Assembly: GCA_026874595.1 (NCBI GenBank)
Contig: CM049314.1
Location: 53,739,812-53,803,811, forward strand
From: Sipunculus nudus
Lineage: Eukaryota > Annelida > Sipuncula > Golfingiida > Sipunculidae
DNA length: 64,000 nucleotides
Direction: 5' to 3'
Position 1 is the first letter of the stretch; every line of letters begins with the position of its first letter. Below, one piece after another: positions 34,588 through 45,469 of this stretch. Below the pieces are notes generated by a model that did not search any database, was not told the origin of the DNA, and saw only the letters and a program-made list of their open reading frames with translations. The position numbers and the translations under genes are program-made.

Positions 34588-34830
34588 ACACAAGGCTGGC
34601 ATCTTCATTTGCAACTGGTTTTTATCCATTAATTGGTACAATCATGGCAGGCCCGCATAGAATTTTTTGTCATCTTTTGTTTGACTTTAAACAAGAAATA
34701 TATAGACTGGTACCCAGCACAATTGAAAGAGCCTAATCAAAAGATGACAAAAACTTCTGTGCGGGCCTACCATGAAAGTACCGATCAATAGATACAAACC
34801 AGTTGCAAATGAAGATGTCAGCCTTGTGTC
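34588..34830. repeat. Foldback element with ~95 bp arms
   Basis: The left arm (34588-34682) and right arm (34736-34830) are inverted copies sharing ACACAAGGCTG, ATCTTCATTTGCAACTGGTT, AGGCCCGCA and GTCATCTTTTG, with a loop of about 50 bp. The open frames on each strand mirror one another for this reason and are not genes. Confidence 0.88.
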
Positions 34831-34894
34831 TATTGCCCATAGGACGCTGTTAGAAAGCGTCCTCATAGCAACGATGCAATTCACAAGAGGCCAG

Positions 34895-34965
34895 GCGGCC
34901 TGATATGCAAATGCGAGGGAATCGTCAGGAGCCTTGTGACGCCCTAATATGCAAATGTCAGGGAT
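34895..34965 (+). repeat. Tandem 45 bp duplication with ATGCAAAT octamers
   Basis: ATGCAAAT at 34904-34911 and 34949-34956, within two similar units. The octamer matches a POU-factor site, but with no gene nearby a function is unproven. Confidence 0.45.
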
Positions 34966-36480
34966 TCACCATACGGACTTTACAGGGCTTTAGTGATGAG
35001 GGCTAGAACTGAGTTATGTCGCATCTATCGGTACATGGAATCACGTTCCACTTGAAGCATTTTAGCAGTAAACATCAATACACTAAAGCCCAGGCAGGGC
35101 TAGGTTTTATTGTCACAGCATATATATCCTCGGGGTTGAAAGGACCGAGATGTGGTGTGAGTTTTACCTCACTCATTGTCTTTAAGTGGGTGTTATTCTA
35201 AAAGACTAGATTATTGTATGTGTTTTTCTGCGTTACAGAGTAAGTTTTTATTTTTAAAATTTGAATTTAGAAAAATATGAAAATATGTTCATATTCAAAT
35301 TTTCTTGGCATTTTGTGTCAAATTTGTCCATTAATTTCGGTTTGCTGAAAACATCGCCAGCATTCACTCAGCTGTATTCTATGTTTTGAACCATAAATAT
35401 AAAATTTAAATGTCTTTAAATCTAGAATATGTGGATATTTCAAATGTCCTTGGCATTTTCCGTAAAACCGAATTGATCATGAACTGCAACTAATTTCAGT
35501 GTGTTAAACCCACTACAGTTAGTCACCGAATGGTATTTCTAATTTTAAATATAGGATTTTGAATTTTCATTATTTAACTGTTATATAATTGCCATTTAAG
35601 TAATTTCAAATAGATTAATTGTATCAAGCTCAGCATAAGTTTAAATTGTTTGGTATGCCAAATTCATTTACATGATCTGCTATACTTGGTTTCGTTTTTA
35701 ACTTAAAATTTTCTTTTAAACGTTTACATTTTATGATGAAACATTTACAATGATGAAAATAGGCAGTTTTATGAAAATAAAAGCATTTTGTGCTAAGCGT
35801 GAGATGAACACAGATGCGGCACAATTGGTAAATGAATAATTTCCTGTGTAGACACATTTCCTCGTGTCACTCAACTGAACAAACTTGTTGGTACGCTAAA
35901 TGTATATTAAAGGTGTCCGGTGAGTGGTATTCCTGATTTTTTTTGTAGAAGCGATCCACTATTGACCCAATCATATATATATAAATTACCATTTTAATAG
36001 TTCTGAGAACTGATTAATAACAAACTCGATTTCATTTGTACGTTAGTTCCATATATTGATAGTGAGTGGTAGTACTGTAAACCTGTTCATGGTTCTGTGC
36101 TTTGTATTTTATAATTATCTTGCTTTTATCATAAAGATCGCAAGAAATTATTTTGTTAGAGTAGACAAACAGTGCTTTTAATCACCACGCGGTTATATCT
36201 ATTTTTTAATATTACTATAGAATGATAAAATGTTCCAAACTTGATATATCCCAAGAGGGTTGCATCTTTTAAAAAAATTGGTGTTCAAACGTTTTGACAA
36301 ATTCGTTGAAAATAAACCAAAGATATGAACAATACTGATAAATATGTTGCATAAACTTTAATATTCTTAAAATATTTTCTGCTTCCCTTGCTGCGTGAAA
36401 TATAATAGCTAACAGTGCCTGAAGTACACATGATTTCTAAGCCTGGTGAAGCAAACCTCTGAACCGTAAACTATCAATTG
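34966..36480. other. AT-rich stretch with a degenerate ~150 bp duplication
   Basis: Two weakly similar units around 35250-35400 and 35400-35560 share CTTGGCATTTT, an ATAAATATA(A/G)(A/G)AT block and TTTCAAAT. Nothing else is recognised. Confidence 0.4.
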
Positions 36481-36639
36481 TTAAACATTCCCAGATTAAT
36501 TTTTTTCCATGATCACAGCGATTTTCAGTGTATCGGAGCAAGGTTGGACATCTATTTTGTGTAAATCCAACATTCCACTGTATAATATGTCAATACCTTT
36601 AATTGTTCAAACGAGGTCAATGAGAAAAAGTGACTTACA

Positions 36640-37567
36640 AAACATGGAGCAAGCTAGCATGGACAAATACGTTGAAACAACACAAAAAAGTGCATAAAGT
36701 AACACGTCTCAAACGGACACGGACGAACTGAGCTCTCAACAGGTAAGCGGCCATATTGTCGCTATTATAGATGCTAAATGTTTGCAGCTTGAGAAAACCT
36801 TCAGAGTTGCTCTAAAAAACTTTAAGGATTCCCTGTGTGATGACTTTGTTAGCATCAAGAAAGATGTGGCTGCAATTGAAAAGAAATATATGGAAATAGA
36901 CAGAAAAATAAATTCAGTTACTCAGAGTTTAGAATATACACAATCTAATCTTGAAACAACAAAAAACAAACTTGAAACTGAAAGCACCGAGGCAGAAAAC
37001 AAAACATTAAGATCTGAAATAGATATGCTAAAAGCAGCTCGAGAACGGTGAGAAAAATTTTCACTGCAATGAAAGAAAAGCTTCTGGACTTAGAGAGACA
37101 CAGCAGGGAATATAACCTGAGACTAATTGGAGTACCAGAAAGTAAAGGTGAAAACTGCATTGATATTGTATCAAAATATATCCATGAACAGAGATTACTC
37201 GGTGATCAACAAATTTCAGATATCAATGTGAACATCGAGAACGCACACAGGACAGGGAAAGCAAAATCAAATCAGGGGCGTAGCCAGGATTGAGGGAGGG
37301 GAGGGGGCCATCATCAGTGGCGGATCAAGAAATTCAAAAACGGGGGGGGGGGGGGGGCGCTAATATGCATGTAAGGGGTAATATGAAAACAGTTATATAT
37401 ACAAGTATATATATATATATGTATATTATTATAATTATTATTATTTTTACTATACTTTATATATTGAAGTATATGAAAATACATATATTTTTTTATTTTC
37501 AATGATGAACCATGGTATAATTAAGGCTAGTTACGGGTACATTGGGAAGGTATGGGAGGGGGTTTAA

Positions 37568-37602
<35 letters not shown>

Positions 37603-37990
37603 TTATGTGAAATACCGAAAGGACGGCGAGTACTGGATGCGACCGGGGCGGGGGGGGGGGGCATGGCCCCCTGCGGCCCCCCCTTGGCTACGCCCCTGCA
37701 AAGGGACACAGATATATTATTGTCAAACTCTATAGCAGGCCCACACGAAACGCAGTTCTCAAGTCGCAAAAGGAAAACCGCAATCAGAGTCAACGTTCAA
37801 TCTTCTTTGTTGAAGACCTTGTCAAGGAGGACTATTTGCTGAAAAGAAAAGCCCTACCACAAATGAGTAAGGCTCATACCGACAATCAGAAGGTCGATCG
37901 CTTTTGGCGCGGGAAGCTTGTTATCAACGGCAAAGAGGTGACAATCCACGACTCCAAGCACACTTAACAATCGAGCATGACGCTTGCACG
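36640..37990 (+). pseudogene. LINE-1/Tx1-like ORF1 protein, split by a MITE
   Basis: ORF1p of these LINEs is a trimeric RNA-binding chaperone with coiled coil, RRM and C-terminal domain. Frame 36782-37051 gives the coiled coil (KKDVAAIEKKYMEIDRKINS, then repeated NLETTKNKLETE). Frame 37048-37293 gives LLDLERHSREYNLRLIGVPE and NVNIENAHRTGK, the RRM-type core. After the inserted MITE (37273-37698), a different frame gives FFVEDLVKEDYLLKRKALPQ and RGKLVINGKEV, the C-terminal domain, to about 37970. Frameshifts at about 37050 and downstream inactivate it. ORF2 does not follow directly; the nearest plus-strand ORF2 is at 47231. Confidence 0.82.
37273..37698. mobile_element. MITE with CAGGGGCGTAGCCA termini inside the LINE ORF1
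   Basis: 426 bp with perfect 14 bp inverted ends CAGGGGCGTAGCCA / TGGCTACGCCCCTG. It contains long G runs (about 37341-37357 and 37650-37661), two TA-rich stretches and an inner CAGTGGCGGATCAAG motif that looks like the end of a second, related element. LINE coding similarity resumes just beyond it. Confidence 0.85.
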
Positions 37991-38769
37991 CTGTTTTCCA
38001 CTGATCTCTTACCGGTACCGTGTCCCTCCTTAGCACCCCCAGTATTACGTAAGCCGCAATCCGGAATCTTGCAGCTGACCACTGAGAATTAGCATACACT
38101 TCGCCTTTTCTCCGAACACAGTCGAGACTTTCCGAAGTGAGTCAATAACGATAGACTGGTGCAGGGAACATATATTTATCTGTAGATTGTAAAATTCGGC
38201 ACTCGGTAAAACCCGGAAAATCCGCGGAATTTCCGAGGATATTCCGAGATTCCTCGGAATAAAAGTTAGAGCGATTTCCCTTGGCGGAGGACCCATGACA
38301 GTAAGAAAAAAGTATCTAAACCTATAGATTGAATAATAATCTTCCTGTTTCTCCAGGGTTCAGTTCTATTCTTCTTATTATAAATGTATATTCTTCGTTT
38401 TTCCGAGCCAGAGCTGACCGGCCCTGGACGAAGGCAATGTTAATGGTGGATTATACCTAAATCCGGCGGTTTTAGGACAATTCTGGGAGAGTATAAACAG
38501 CTGACAGGCCTGGATAAAAAGGAAATGGTTAAATAGCCAGTAAAGCGAGTGAATTTGAGATTTACCAGATATACTCCTCTTACTGATAATAAGATTATGG
38601 AATATTGTGGAAGTCCACAACTCAAGAAAGGGGCGGGACATGGAGGCTTCAGCAGTATCTGTGTCTACATTTACCACTGGCATTATTAAAATTCTATTTT
38701 TTATTAGATAAATGAACAAAGAAGACAAATCCCTAAAAAAATAATTTATTAGCAACTGAACCATAATAA

Positions 38770-39260
38770 TCAAATGAAATATTGACAAATTAAAAGTAAA
38801 TTTAGCCTGATGAAATACACCAGATACCAGTTATTAATGTATGAAATATTTACAAATACAAGTAGTACCAGGTATCAATGTATGCATTATGTTCAAATGA
38901 AAAGTAAAATGATCATGTAATACAATCCTTATACCATGTATTATATTTACAAATGAAAAGTGAAATCATCATCTTGAAATAAATTATGTACGTTACCAGG
39001 TGACGATGTATATGAAAGAGTGGAGAGGAATTAATATAGTGCTGTGGCCCGTTATTGAATAATTTAAGATTCAATAAACTATATTGTTTACACAAAGTAT
39101 GAAATATTTCCAAATGAGAAGTAAATTGCAAATGAAGTACATGTAACATCAGTTGTCGATAAATGAAATATTTACATAATGAAAAGTGAAATGGTCACCA
39201 TGTCAAATACATGTTATATACCAATTAAATGACAATTATTGAAATATTTACAAATGATGT
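38770..39260. repeat. Degenerate ~60 bp tandem repeat
   Basis: Six or more units share GAAATATTTACAAATGAAAA and GTGAAATxxTCA blocks followed by ATACATGT-like sequence, at irregular spacing. Confidence 0.65.
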
Positions 39261-39383
39261 CTATGTATGAACAATTTACAAATGCAACATTCAGTAAAAG
39301 TAAATGAATACTAGTACATTTGTGATTTTTATTCTTACAGAGAAATAGTAAAAATAACACAAATACAGAAAATATGGATATAA

Positions 39384-39690
39384 GGCACCACATCAATTTT
39401 AAACCCCCGCATCAAAAATTTTTATTTTTATTTTCAATAAAAACTTTCCAATTTTGAGCTGCTGCCGCTCCGACATTTCTTTCAAGAAGATAAAACCATA
39501 CAATTTCCTTTATTTTGTAGTGCTTTTACTTATTTAACAAAATAAAACTGTTATTTTTATGCTTTTCCTTTATCATGCTTTTCATTTTTATCGAAACATA
39601 CCAAAAAATTTAAAATAAAAAAAAAGCGCCCGCCCGCATTGATTTCTGAAAAAAACTGCCCGAGAACCATACCTTTTTTTTATTTTGGCC
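39384..39690. mobile_element. MITE copy 2, GGCCAAAAAA family, TAA target duplication
   Basis: 307 bp, inverted relative to copy 1. The right end ...GGTTCTCGG-type block and TATTTTGGCC is intact. The left end keeps GGC but has lost about 25 bp of the inverted repeat. Flanks are TAA (39381-39383) and TAA (39691-39693). It is inserted in the 38199-40377 element. Confidence 0.85.
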
Positions 39691-39744
39691 TAAATTAACA
39701 CAAACATACCCTGACATATATCAACATATGATTACGTATCTAAT

Positions 39745-39748
<4 letters not shown>

Positions 39749-39798
<50 letters not shown>

Positions 39799-39846
39799 AA
39801 TACTTTTTCTTAAACAAATTTGAATATTAGTACATGATTTTAAATA

Positions 39847-39884
<38 letters not shown>
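39749..39884. repeat. Two (TA)n tracts
   Basis: TA runs at 39749-39794 and 39849-39884. Confidence 0.95.
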
Positions 39885-39889
<5 letters not shown>

Positions 39890-40636
39890 CGATTACATAT
39901 ACTTGTACATTTTATTACACCATTATACATTATAATCTATAGACCTTATATATTTAATAATAATGAAACTACTGCGCTGTAAAAGAATTCAACGATGTTC
40001 TGCAACAGGTACAAATTAATTTGTCAACAGAAATGAAGACACAGTTTTCCACTTATGTGGTTTTAAGTGGGCCGACCAAGTTGTCGTGGGCTTGATTCTC
40101 CCGGAATTCTCCTGACGCTTCCAAAATATTAGTAAACATGGCGGTCGTCCAGGGCCTTCTGAAAATATGTACATAAAATCGTCCGCTGTACCTTAATAAG
40201 GTAAAGATAAGAACTGAACCCATAAGAAATGGAAATATTATTATTCATTCTTTAGGTATGGGTACTTTTTTCGACTTTCTTGAGTCGTCCGACGCGGGAA
40301 ATCGCTCAAACTTTTATTCCGAGATATCTCGGAATTTCCGAGGATATTCCGCGGATATTCCGGGTTTTACCGAGTGCAGGAACCAGTCTTCAATACAGGG
40401 CAACAGAGACTAGTTTGTAAACAAAGACCTGTATTCTGTAAGTTCTATTATCGCCCGGACCACGTTTGAGTGTATTGAACGTATGTTATATCATTTTTCT
40501 GCTCAGAATATATAAATTTCAGATTCAGGAACTGCAGTCAGCAACAATGTCAGGGAGTAAGTGTCATGTGTTTTGTGTTTGATGATGAATTCTCACCTGC
40601 AATTAAGTTTTATGTATGGCAGGCCTTATTCCCTTA

Positions 40637-40676
40637 GGGGAGTGGAAATAAGGGATGAGAATTATTTCCACTCCCC
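40637..40676. repeat. Perfect 15 bp stem hairpin
   Basis: GGGGAGTGGAAATAA (40637-40651) and its exact reverse complement (40662-40676) flank a 10 base loop. The same motif, GGGAGTGGAAATAAG, recurs near 45321. Confidence 0.8.
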
Positions 40677-41164
40677 CGTAACCAAAACTTGGGTGTTTAT
40701 TCTTTCCAGTGATAAACATAGTTTAATAATTGCTTTTCTTTACAAAATCCTCTCTCAAGTACTTCTATAGACACAATAGGGACAGCTGGTACATTAGACA
40801 TTTACATATTTCTAGAACCAAGTTCTTTAAACAATTAAGTTTTTCAGTTTTTAATTTGAAATTAATTTTTATTTCAATGCATTAAACAAAGTTTAAAACA
40901 ATAATGATTTGCAGAGTTACCCCTGACAATTATAATACAATTATGTGTGACAAAAAATTTAAAAGACATATAGATTTGTTTTGTTTCTGCAGTGCCATTT
41001 TTCGGTCTAGTTGTTTAATCATTTCAAAATTTGGCAGAACTATAGAAACCGGGCTTCAGCCTACCGCCGGTACAACGGGTGTTGCATAATAAATTGTTTC
41101 CTGGAACAGGCCGATACATATCATTTTCCTCAGAATTCCTGTATTTAATTTTGCTCATAGCTGG

Positions 41165-41440
41165 AGTTTATTATATTAGAGGAGGAGGGGTCCGGGGAAC
41201 CTGGGTTCCCCGTCTGAACGGGGGTGTGGGGGCGGAGCCCCCACCTAAAGCTTAATTTTCCTGTTAAAACAGTAAATGGTTTCCCAATTTTCGCGATAGA
41301 TGCCTCTTCAATCGCAGATAAAAATTAACAAAACTTGCTCCGGCAGGTATCTCGTCTTCACGGCTTACTTAGTAGCGTGTAGGACTCCTGGTCTAGAGAT
41401 CGTAGGTTCGATTCCCGGTTCAGGCGACTTGTGATGCTTA
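41165..41440 (+). repeat. SINE-like unit with GC hairpins and a B box
   Basis: A GGGGAACCTGGGTTCCCC palindrome and a GGGGGCGGAGCCCCC palindrome (about 41193-41242) are followed by a tRNA-like segment with AGTAGCGTGTAGGAC and GGTTCGATTCC (41404-41414), a perfect B box. The T stem has mismatches, so it is a SINE or tRNA relic rather than a working tRNA gene. Confidence 0.55.
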
Positions 41441-41679
41441 GTTGTTGTTTGTTAGAAGAGTTGAGTGTAGGGACATCTGCAGGGAAAAGTAGGAGTTAAA
41501 ATAGGAAATGAGAGGAGACAATTTTATTTATATGTTCCTCAATAGAAGCGAAGCCCGCATTCTATAGTGGCTCCCAAAATTTTATATGTGGATCATGAGG
41601 ACTAACTTAAAGTAGCACATGAAGAGTAATAGATTTCGACATTACTTGATAAACTGGCTGAGAGTCCCAGCCAGCATTG

Positions 41680-41875
41680 GAACGTTTAGTAAATGTTGGA
41701 GAGATGTTGGCTGGTTGGGTATATGTAGGAGTTGGATAGGTAACGTTTGTTCAATGTTGGACCAACATCCTTAAAACTACTGTTGGACAGCCAACATTAA
41801 GCCAAAGTTGGACCAACATATGAGAACAAATGTTGGGTATTTAATGTTGGACCAACATTGCAGATATGTCACGGG
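41680..41875. repeat. Left subterminal CCAACATTGG array of element B
   Basis: Repeated AATGTTGGACCAACAT, GTTGGACAGCCAACAT and TTGGACCAACATA motifs. Confidence 0.8.
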
Positions 41876-43199
41876 AAAATATGAAATATATATGGATTCA
41901 AATATGATATCAACAGGGAAGCATACAGGCCGACAGACAAAATACAGAGCTAGATTGTGTGCACATGTCAAGTCTGTGCTTGGATATATTTCATTCATAT
42001 CTGTTCTAGATTTTTATTTTTAATTAAATTATCAGCCCTGGTATGATTTAAATCACTGCAAAAAAAGTCCAAAAACTCATCAAATTTTTAATTTTTAGGT
42101 AAATTAGATCATTTTCATATGTCTTTCACAAAATTAATTTACATGTATAAATATATATACTTACTGTTCATTCTCTAAAATACTATTTAAATAATCTATA
42201 TTATAAAAATCTGAATTATATGATTAAATTGGCTAATAAATATGAAAAAGGAAATGTTTTAATCTTGGGAAATTAATCTCATTATTTAATAGAGAGACAG
42301 TTTGATTACAACTATAACTTTAAGTGAAGTATAAATAATAAACTTAGGCTTAACAAACTACTCAAGTCTGATAATTGTGGCCTAAGTGGATGCAATGCTT
42401 GAGGACTATCAATCATCACTCAGACCAACTATGGTCTGGAGGCAGTTTGTAACATGATCCTTTGGCGCCAAAAGTGACCCCCTGGAGTGTTTGGCCAGTC
42501 AGTTAAGCTAGATCATCCAGACTGAACAGACATCCTGAGGTAAGTTTATAAGAATTATTTACTTTAACCAACACATGAATTGATCAAACCTGGATATACA
42601 TACCTAAAAATTGTTCAGTATATATTGATCTAAAGGAATAATGAATTTGAACTTCATATACTGGTTATATATGATAAAATTTTCTGAGTACTTTGTGTTA
42701 TGTATGGCAATTAATATTTAATCACCTCTTCTTTAACCATATAAGAATTAATATTAGTGAAATGCAGTACTATGTCATATATGTATGTATGATCTTGTAT
42801 TAGTGTTTGATACTACGTGGTGCTGTTATGGCTATCACCTTTGTCATTTGCTGTGCTGTTACTTGTGTACGTAGGGGCACAGAATTTGACTGGGGGGGCT
42901 GTACAACAGTATAACAGTGCTGCTTATAAAGGGGGCCCATGCCAGCCTTGCCAGCACAAAGCTCAGGGTTGTATACTTGACCCCTGAGACTCCTGAGGTC
43001 ATGTGTTGATAATCATTGTGACCACTTGTCCCCTGTCTTCCACAATGATGTCCTGTAGTATGTAATACATATATATATACAAAAGGTATTATGTTATGCT
43101 TCTGTCCCTTCATACTACAAAATTATCTATACTACCATTGCTTTGACTATGTCACCCTGAATTACATTAGTGTGTGTGTGGTCCATATATATATATATA

Positions 43200-43865
43200 A
43201 TCCATTTTGTAGCAGGCCAGGATATTTATCTTGCCTTAATGAGTTTAAAATTTGCCTGGTACCATCCAGGTGAGTTAAAAATCTGCCTAAGTGAGATTGA
43301 AATTATTATTTGATGGTATTTCTTAAAACATGGTACAATGTAAATGACATATGAATGATGTTTCAGTTATATTATGAGCTCTGTATCATTAACTATTTTG
43401 ACATTGATGGTTACCATTATGTATAGATTAAAATTTGCAAGTGTGTGGTCAAATAAATTTAGAGCCCTTAACAAAAATATCATGTGAAGCCTATAAGTAA
43501 TATAATTTTTAAATTTTACAGTAATATTATTAATATAATAATTAATATTTATTTTGGAACTGGTATCAATAATGAGTATTTTAATATTCCTTGCCCCTTT
43601 TTCTATTCTATGAGGTATACAGCAACCATTTCATAAAAATTATTTGCTTAAAATTAATTAATTGATTAAATGTCCAATGCTCTCGAAAACATAAAGGAGC
43701 AATGTAAACATCATAAATATGTAATCTACAATGCCAAGTATATTAGGAAATCCCATCAGACCACTTTTTTATTCTTACCTAGGCCAATTTTAAACTCACT
43801 GGATGAAACCAGGCAAATTCTAAACTTGCCAGACATGATTAAAATCCTGGCCTACTCCATGATTG
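43200..43865. repeat. Inverted repeat pair nested in element B
   Basis: The arm at 43205-43290 (GGCCAGGATATTTATCTTGC, GTTTAAAATTTGCCTGGT, CATCCAGGTGAGTT) recurs inverted at about 43775-43857. A shorter direct copy (AAAATTTGCCTGGATTTTAA) lies near 43888-43908. It may be a MITE of about 660 bp. Confidence 0.65.
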
Positions 43866-43929
43866 TGATTGCAATCTCATCTAGCTGAATTTAAAATTTG
43901 CCTGGATTTTAATCTCGCCTGTGACATGT

Positions 43930-43954
43930 CTCTCTCTCTCTCTCTCTCTCTCCC

Positions 43955-44013
<59 letters not shown>
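43930..44013. repeat. (CT)n followed by (TA)n microsatellite
   Basis: CT repeat, then about 57 bp of TA. Confidence 0.95.
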
Positions 44014-44020
<7 letters not shown>

Positions 44021-44030
44021 AGAAATATGT

Positions 44031-44218
44031 TTTCCTTCAGGTGCAGTCAGAGAAAATCCACTTGCTGAAAGGGTCAGCGAAGAGGATGTAAAGAAAATGA
44101 TCTGAGTTTTGCTGGGGACAGATACTAAGGGAATAAGAAGCGGCATGAGTTGAAGTGTGCGAAGAAAGCACAGTTAACAGCAGAGACTATGTCAGTGGAT
44201 GATTCAGATCTAAATTAA
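44031..44218 (+). pseudogene. Terminal-exon remnant of the element B gene
   Basis: An acceptor-like GTTTTCCTTCAG precedes GTGCAGTCAGAG. In phase 1 this reads AVRENPLAERVSEEDVKKMI and then a TGA. A second frame (GNKKRHELKCAKKAQLTAET, ending DDSDLN and TAA at 44216-44218) continues the charged character. This suggests one exon broken by a stop and a frameshift. Position relative to the terminus, splice phase and the opening GTGCAG match the exon at 60760-60876 in element A. Protein similarity is weak (V(T/S)E..., then I, then a basic stretch). Function unknown. Confidence 0.45.
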
Positions 44219-44559
44219 TTATTACAAAATATATAGTTATTTTCAGCTATAGAGCGTTAGAATATACAGTCCTATTATTATAAAACAGTTTTTAACTTAT
44301 TTTTGTGTCAGTTTTATTTTGAAGATAAAGGTAATTGCTCTGAGAATGCTGTCTATATTTTGTATGAATGCATATGTCTTCCAGTGTGATTTCACTAAAA
44401 AGAAAACAAGTAAAAAAAATTTTTAATCCTATTGACAAACCTTACTACACATAACCGTACATCTAACATAGGACTTTACTTACAAAATACAATAATTAAT
44501 CAATTAAGAATAACTCGCATATTTTAGAACATTTGAACCAGATTTTATTCCTAAATGTT

Positions 44560-44845
44560 CATGTTGATGAAAAACCTCAGTGGTATATCATCCTCTACAT
44601 TGATCCTACATTGGCACAATGTAAAATACAACATTGATCCAACAGATATCCAACCTAGTATCAGTGAGCAAAGTGGTGCAACATATATCCTACATTGGCC
44701 CTACATTTGCCCAACATGTCGCACAACATTGCTCCAACATTTGCCCAACGTAGTTCCAATGAGCAAATTGAGTAGGTCCAACATTGGATACCAACATTTG
44801 AACAACGTTGTTATCCAATGTTGGTCCAATGTATCTCCAAGCTGT
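44560..44845. repeat. Right subterminal array of element B
   Basis: Many CCAACATT, CAACATTGxxCCAAC and CCAATGTTGGTCCAATG motifs, running to the right terminus. Confidence 0.8.
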
Positions 44846-45341
44846 GATGCTGGCTAGGGTTCTTATCAGTAAACTTTTGGCACCTCATTAGTGAGCTCTG
44901 GTTTTGTTTCATATGCTCAGACTGGTGCAAATAGCTCTTGGCTCAGAATACAAGGTGAAGTCCAGACAGTTAAACTGGACTGGCACCTGTACCCTGGTAG
45001 GTTGTTTCACGTAATTTACCATACCACTGATTTCATCTTCAACATTTTCAGTGATGTTACTCTGGTGTCAAAATAGGCAAAAATTACTAGAACTTTGATT
45101 AAAAGAAAAATTAAACTATAAATGTAACAATGGGTGTTTTAAGACAATTGGCACTATACTGATTACATAGATATGCATCTCAAAGGTAAGCCCAATAACA
45201 TTCATGTTTAATTTATATATATGCATCAGTGTTATCCTACAGAGCTGCTGTAAATGAATATCTATTCTAACAAACCTTTATCTGTTCCCTCTAACGTCAT
45301 GGGGATTGGTAACTCCTAGGGGGAGTGGAAATAAGCACTTC

Positions 45342-45345
<4 letters not shown>

Positions 45346-45420
<75 letters not shown>
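45346..45420. repeat. (TA)n microsatellite
   Basis: About 75 bp of TA, immediately right of a GGGGGAGTGGAAATAAG motif. Confidence 0.97.
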
Positions 45421-45421
<1 letters not shown>

Positions 45422-45469
45422 CAGAGCCATAAATTCCAGTTTTGATCTCTTTTCTAGATCTAGAATATA

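Larger units (their letters stand above)
38199..40377. mobile_element. 2.2 kb element with ~82 bp terminal inverted repeats
   Basis: The left terminus (38199-38280) starts GCACTCGGTAAAACCCGG. The right terminus (40296-40377) is its inverted copy, ending TTTTACCGAGTGC. Both include CCGCGGA, TTCCGAGGATATTCC-type and GGAATAAAAGTT blocks and GCGATTTCCC at the inner edge. The inside holds a degenerate ~60 bp tandem repeat, MITE copy 2 and two TA tracts. A 136-codon minus-strand frame (38788-38378) has no recognisable domain. No transposase was seen, so it is probably non-autonomous. Confidence 0.82.
40378..41664. other. Repeat-derived stretch
   Basis: The sequence at about 40500-40560 (ending CTGCAGTCAGCAACAATGTC) recurs at about 45850-45910. 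A hairpin (40637-40676) and a tRNA-like block lie to its right. An ATG followed after 10 bases by the splice-donor-like GTAAGTG (40547-40562) is noted but not called as an exon. Confidence 0.4.
41665..44859 (+). mobile_element. DNA transposon B: CCCAGCCAGCAT ends with subterminal CCAACATTGG arrays
   Basis: Left end CCCAGCCAGCAT (41666-41677), right end ATGCTGGCTAGGG (44847-44859), imperfectly inverted. About 200 bp inside each end hold many copies of TTGGACCAACAT / CCAACATTGG / CCAATGTTGG. The arrangement is the same as in element A at 59413-62255, whose motif is CCAACGTTGG. The CG to TG/CA change is what methylation-driven decay would give, so B looks older. A spliced exon remnant lies 630 bp from the right end. 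No target duplication was recognised. Confidence 0.65.

Noticed and set aside
38378-38788. 136-codon ORF as a transposase
   Set aside because: No acidic catalytic pattern, zinc finger or HTH; composition fits chance translation of AT-rich DNA.
41381-41430. Functional tRNA gene
   Set aside because: The B box is perfect but the T stem has two mismatches and the acceptor stem does not pair.
40547-44218. A spliced gene joining the ATG near 40547 (followed by GTAAGTG) to the exon at 44031
   Set aside because: Phases agree, but the ATG lies outside transposon B and no intermediate exon or conservation supports it.
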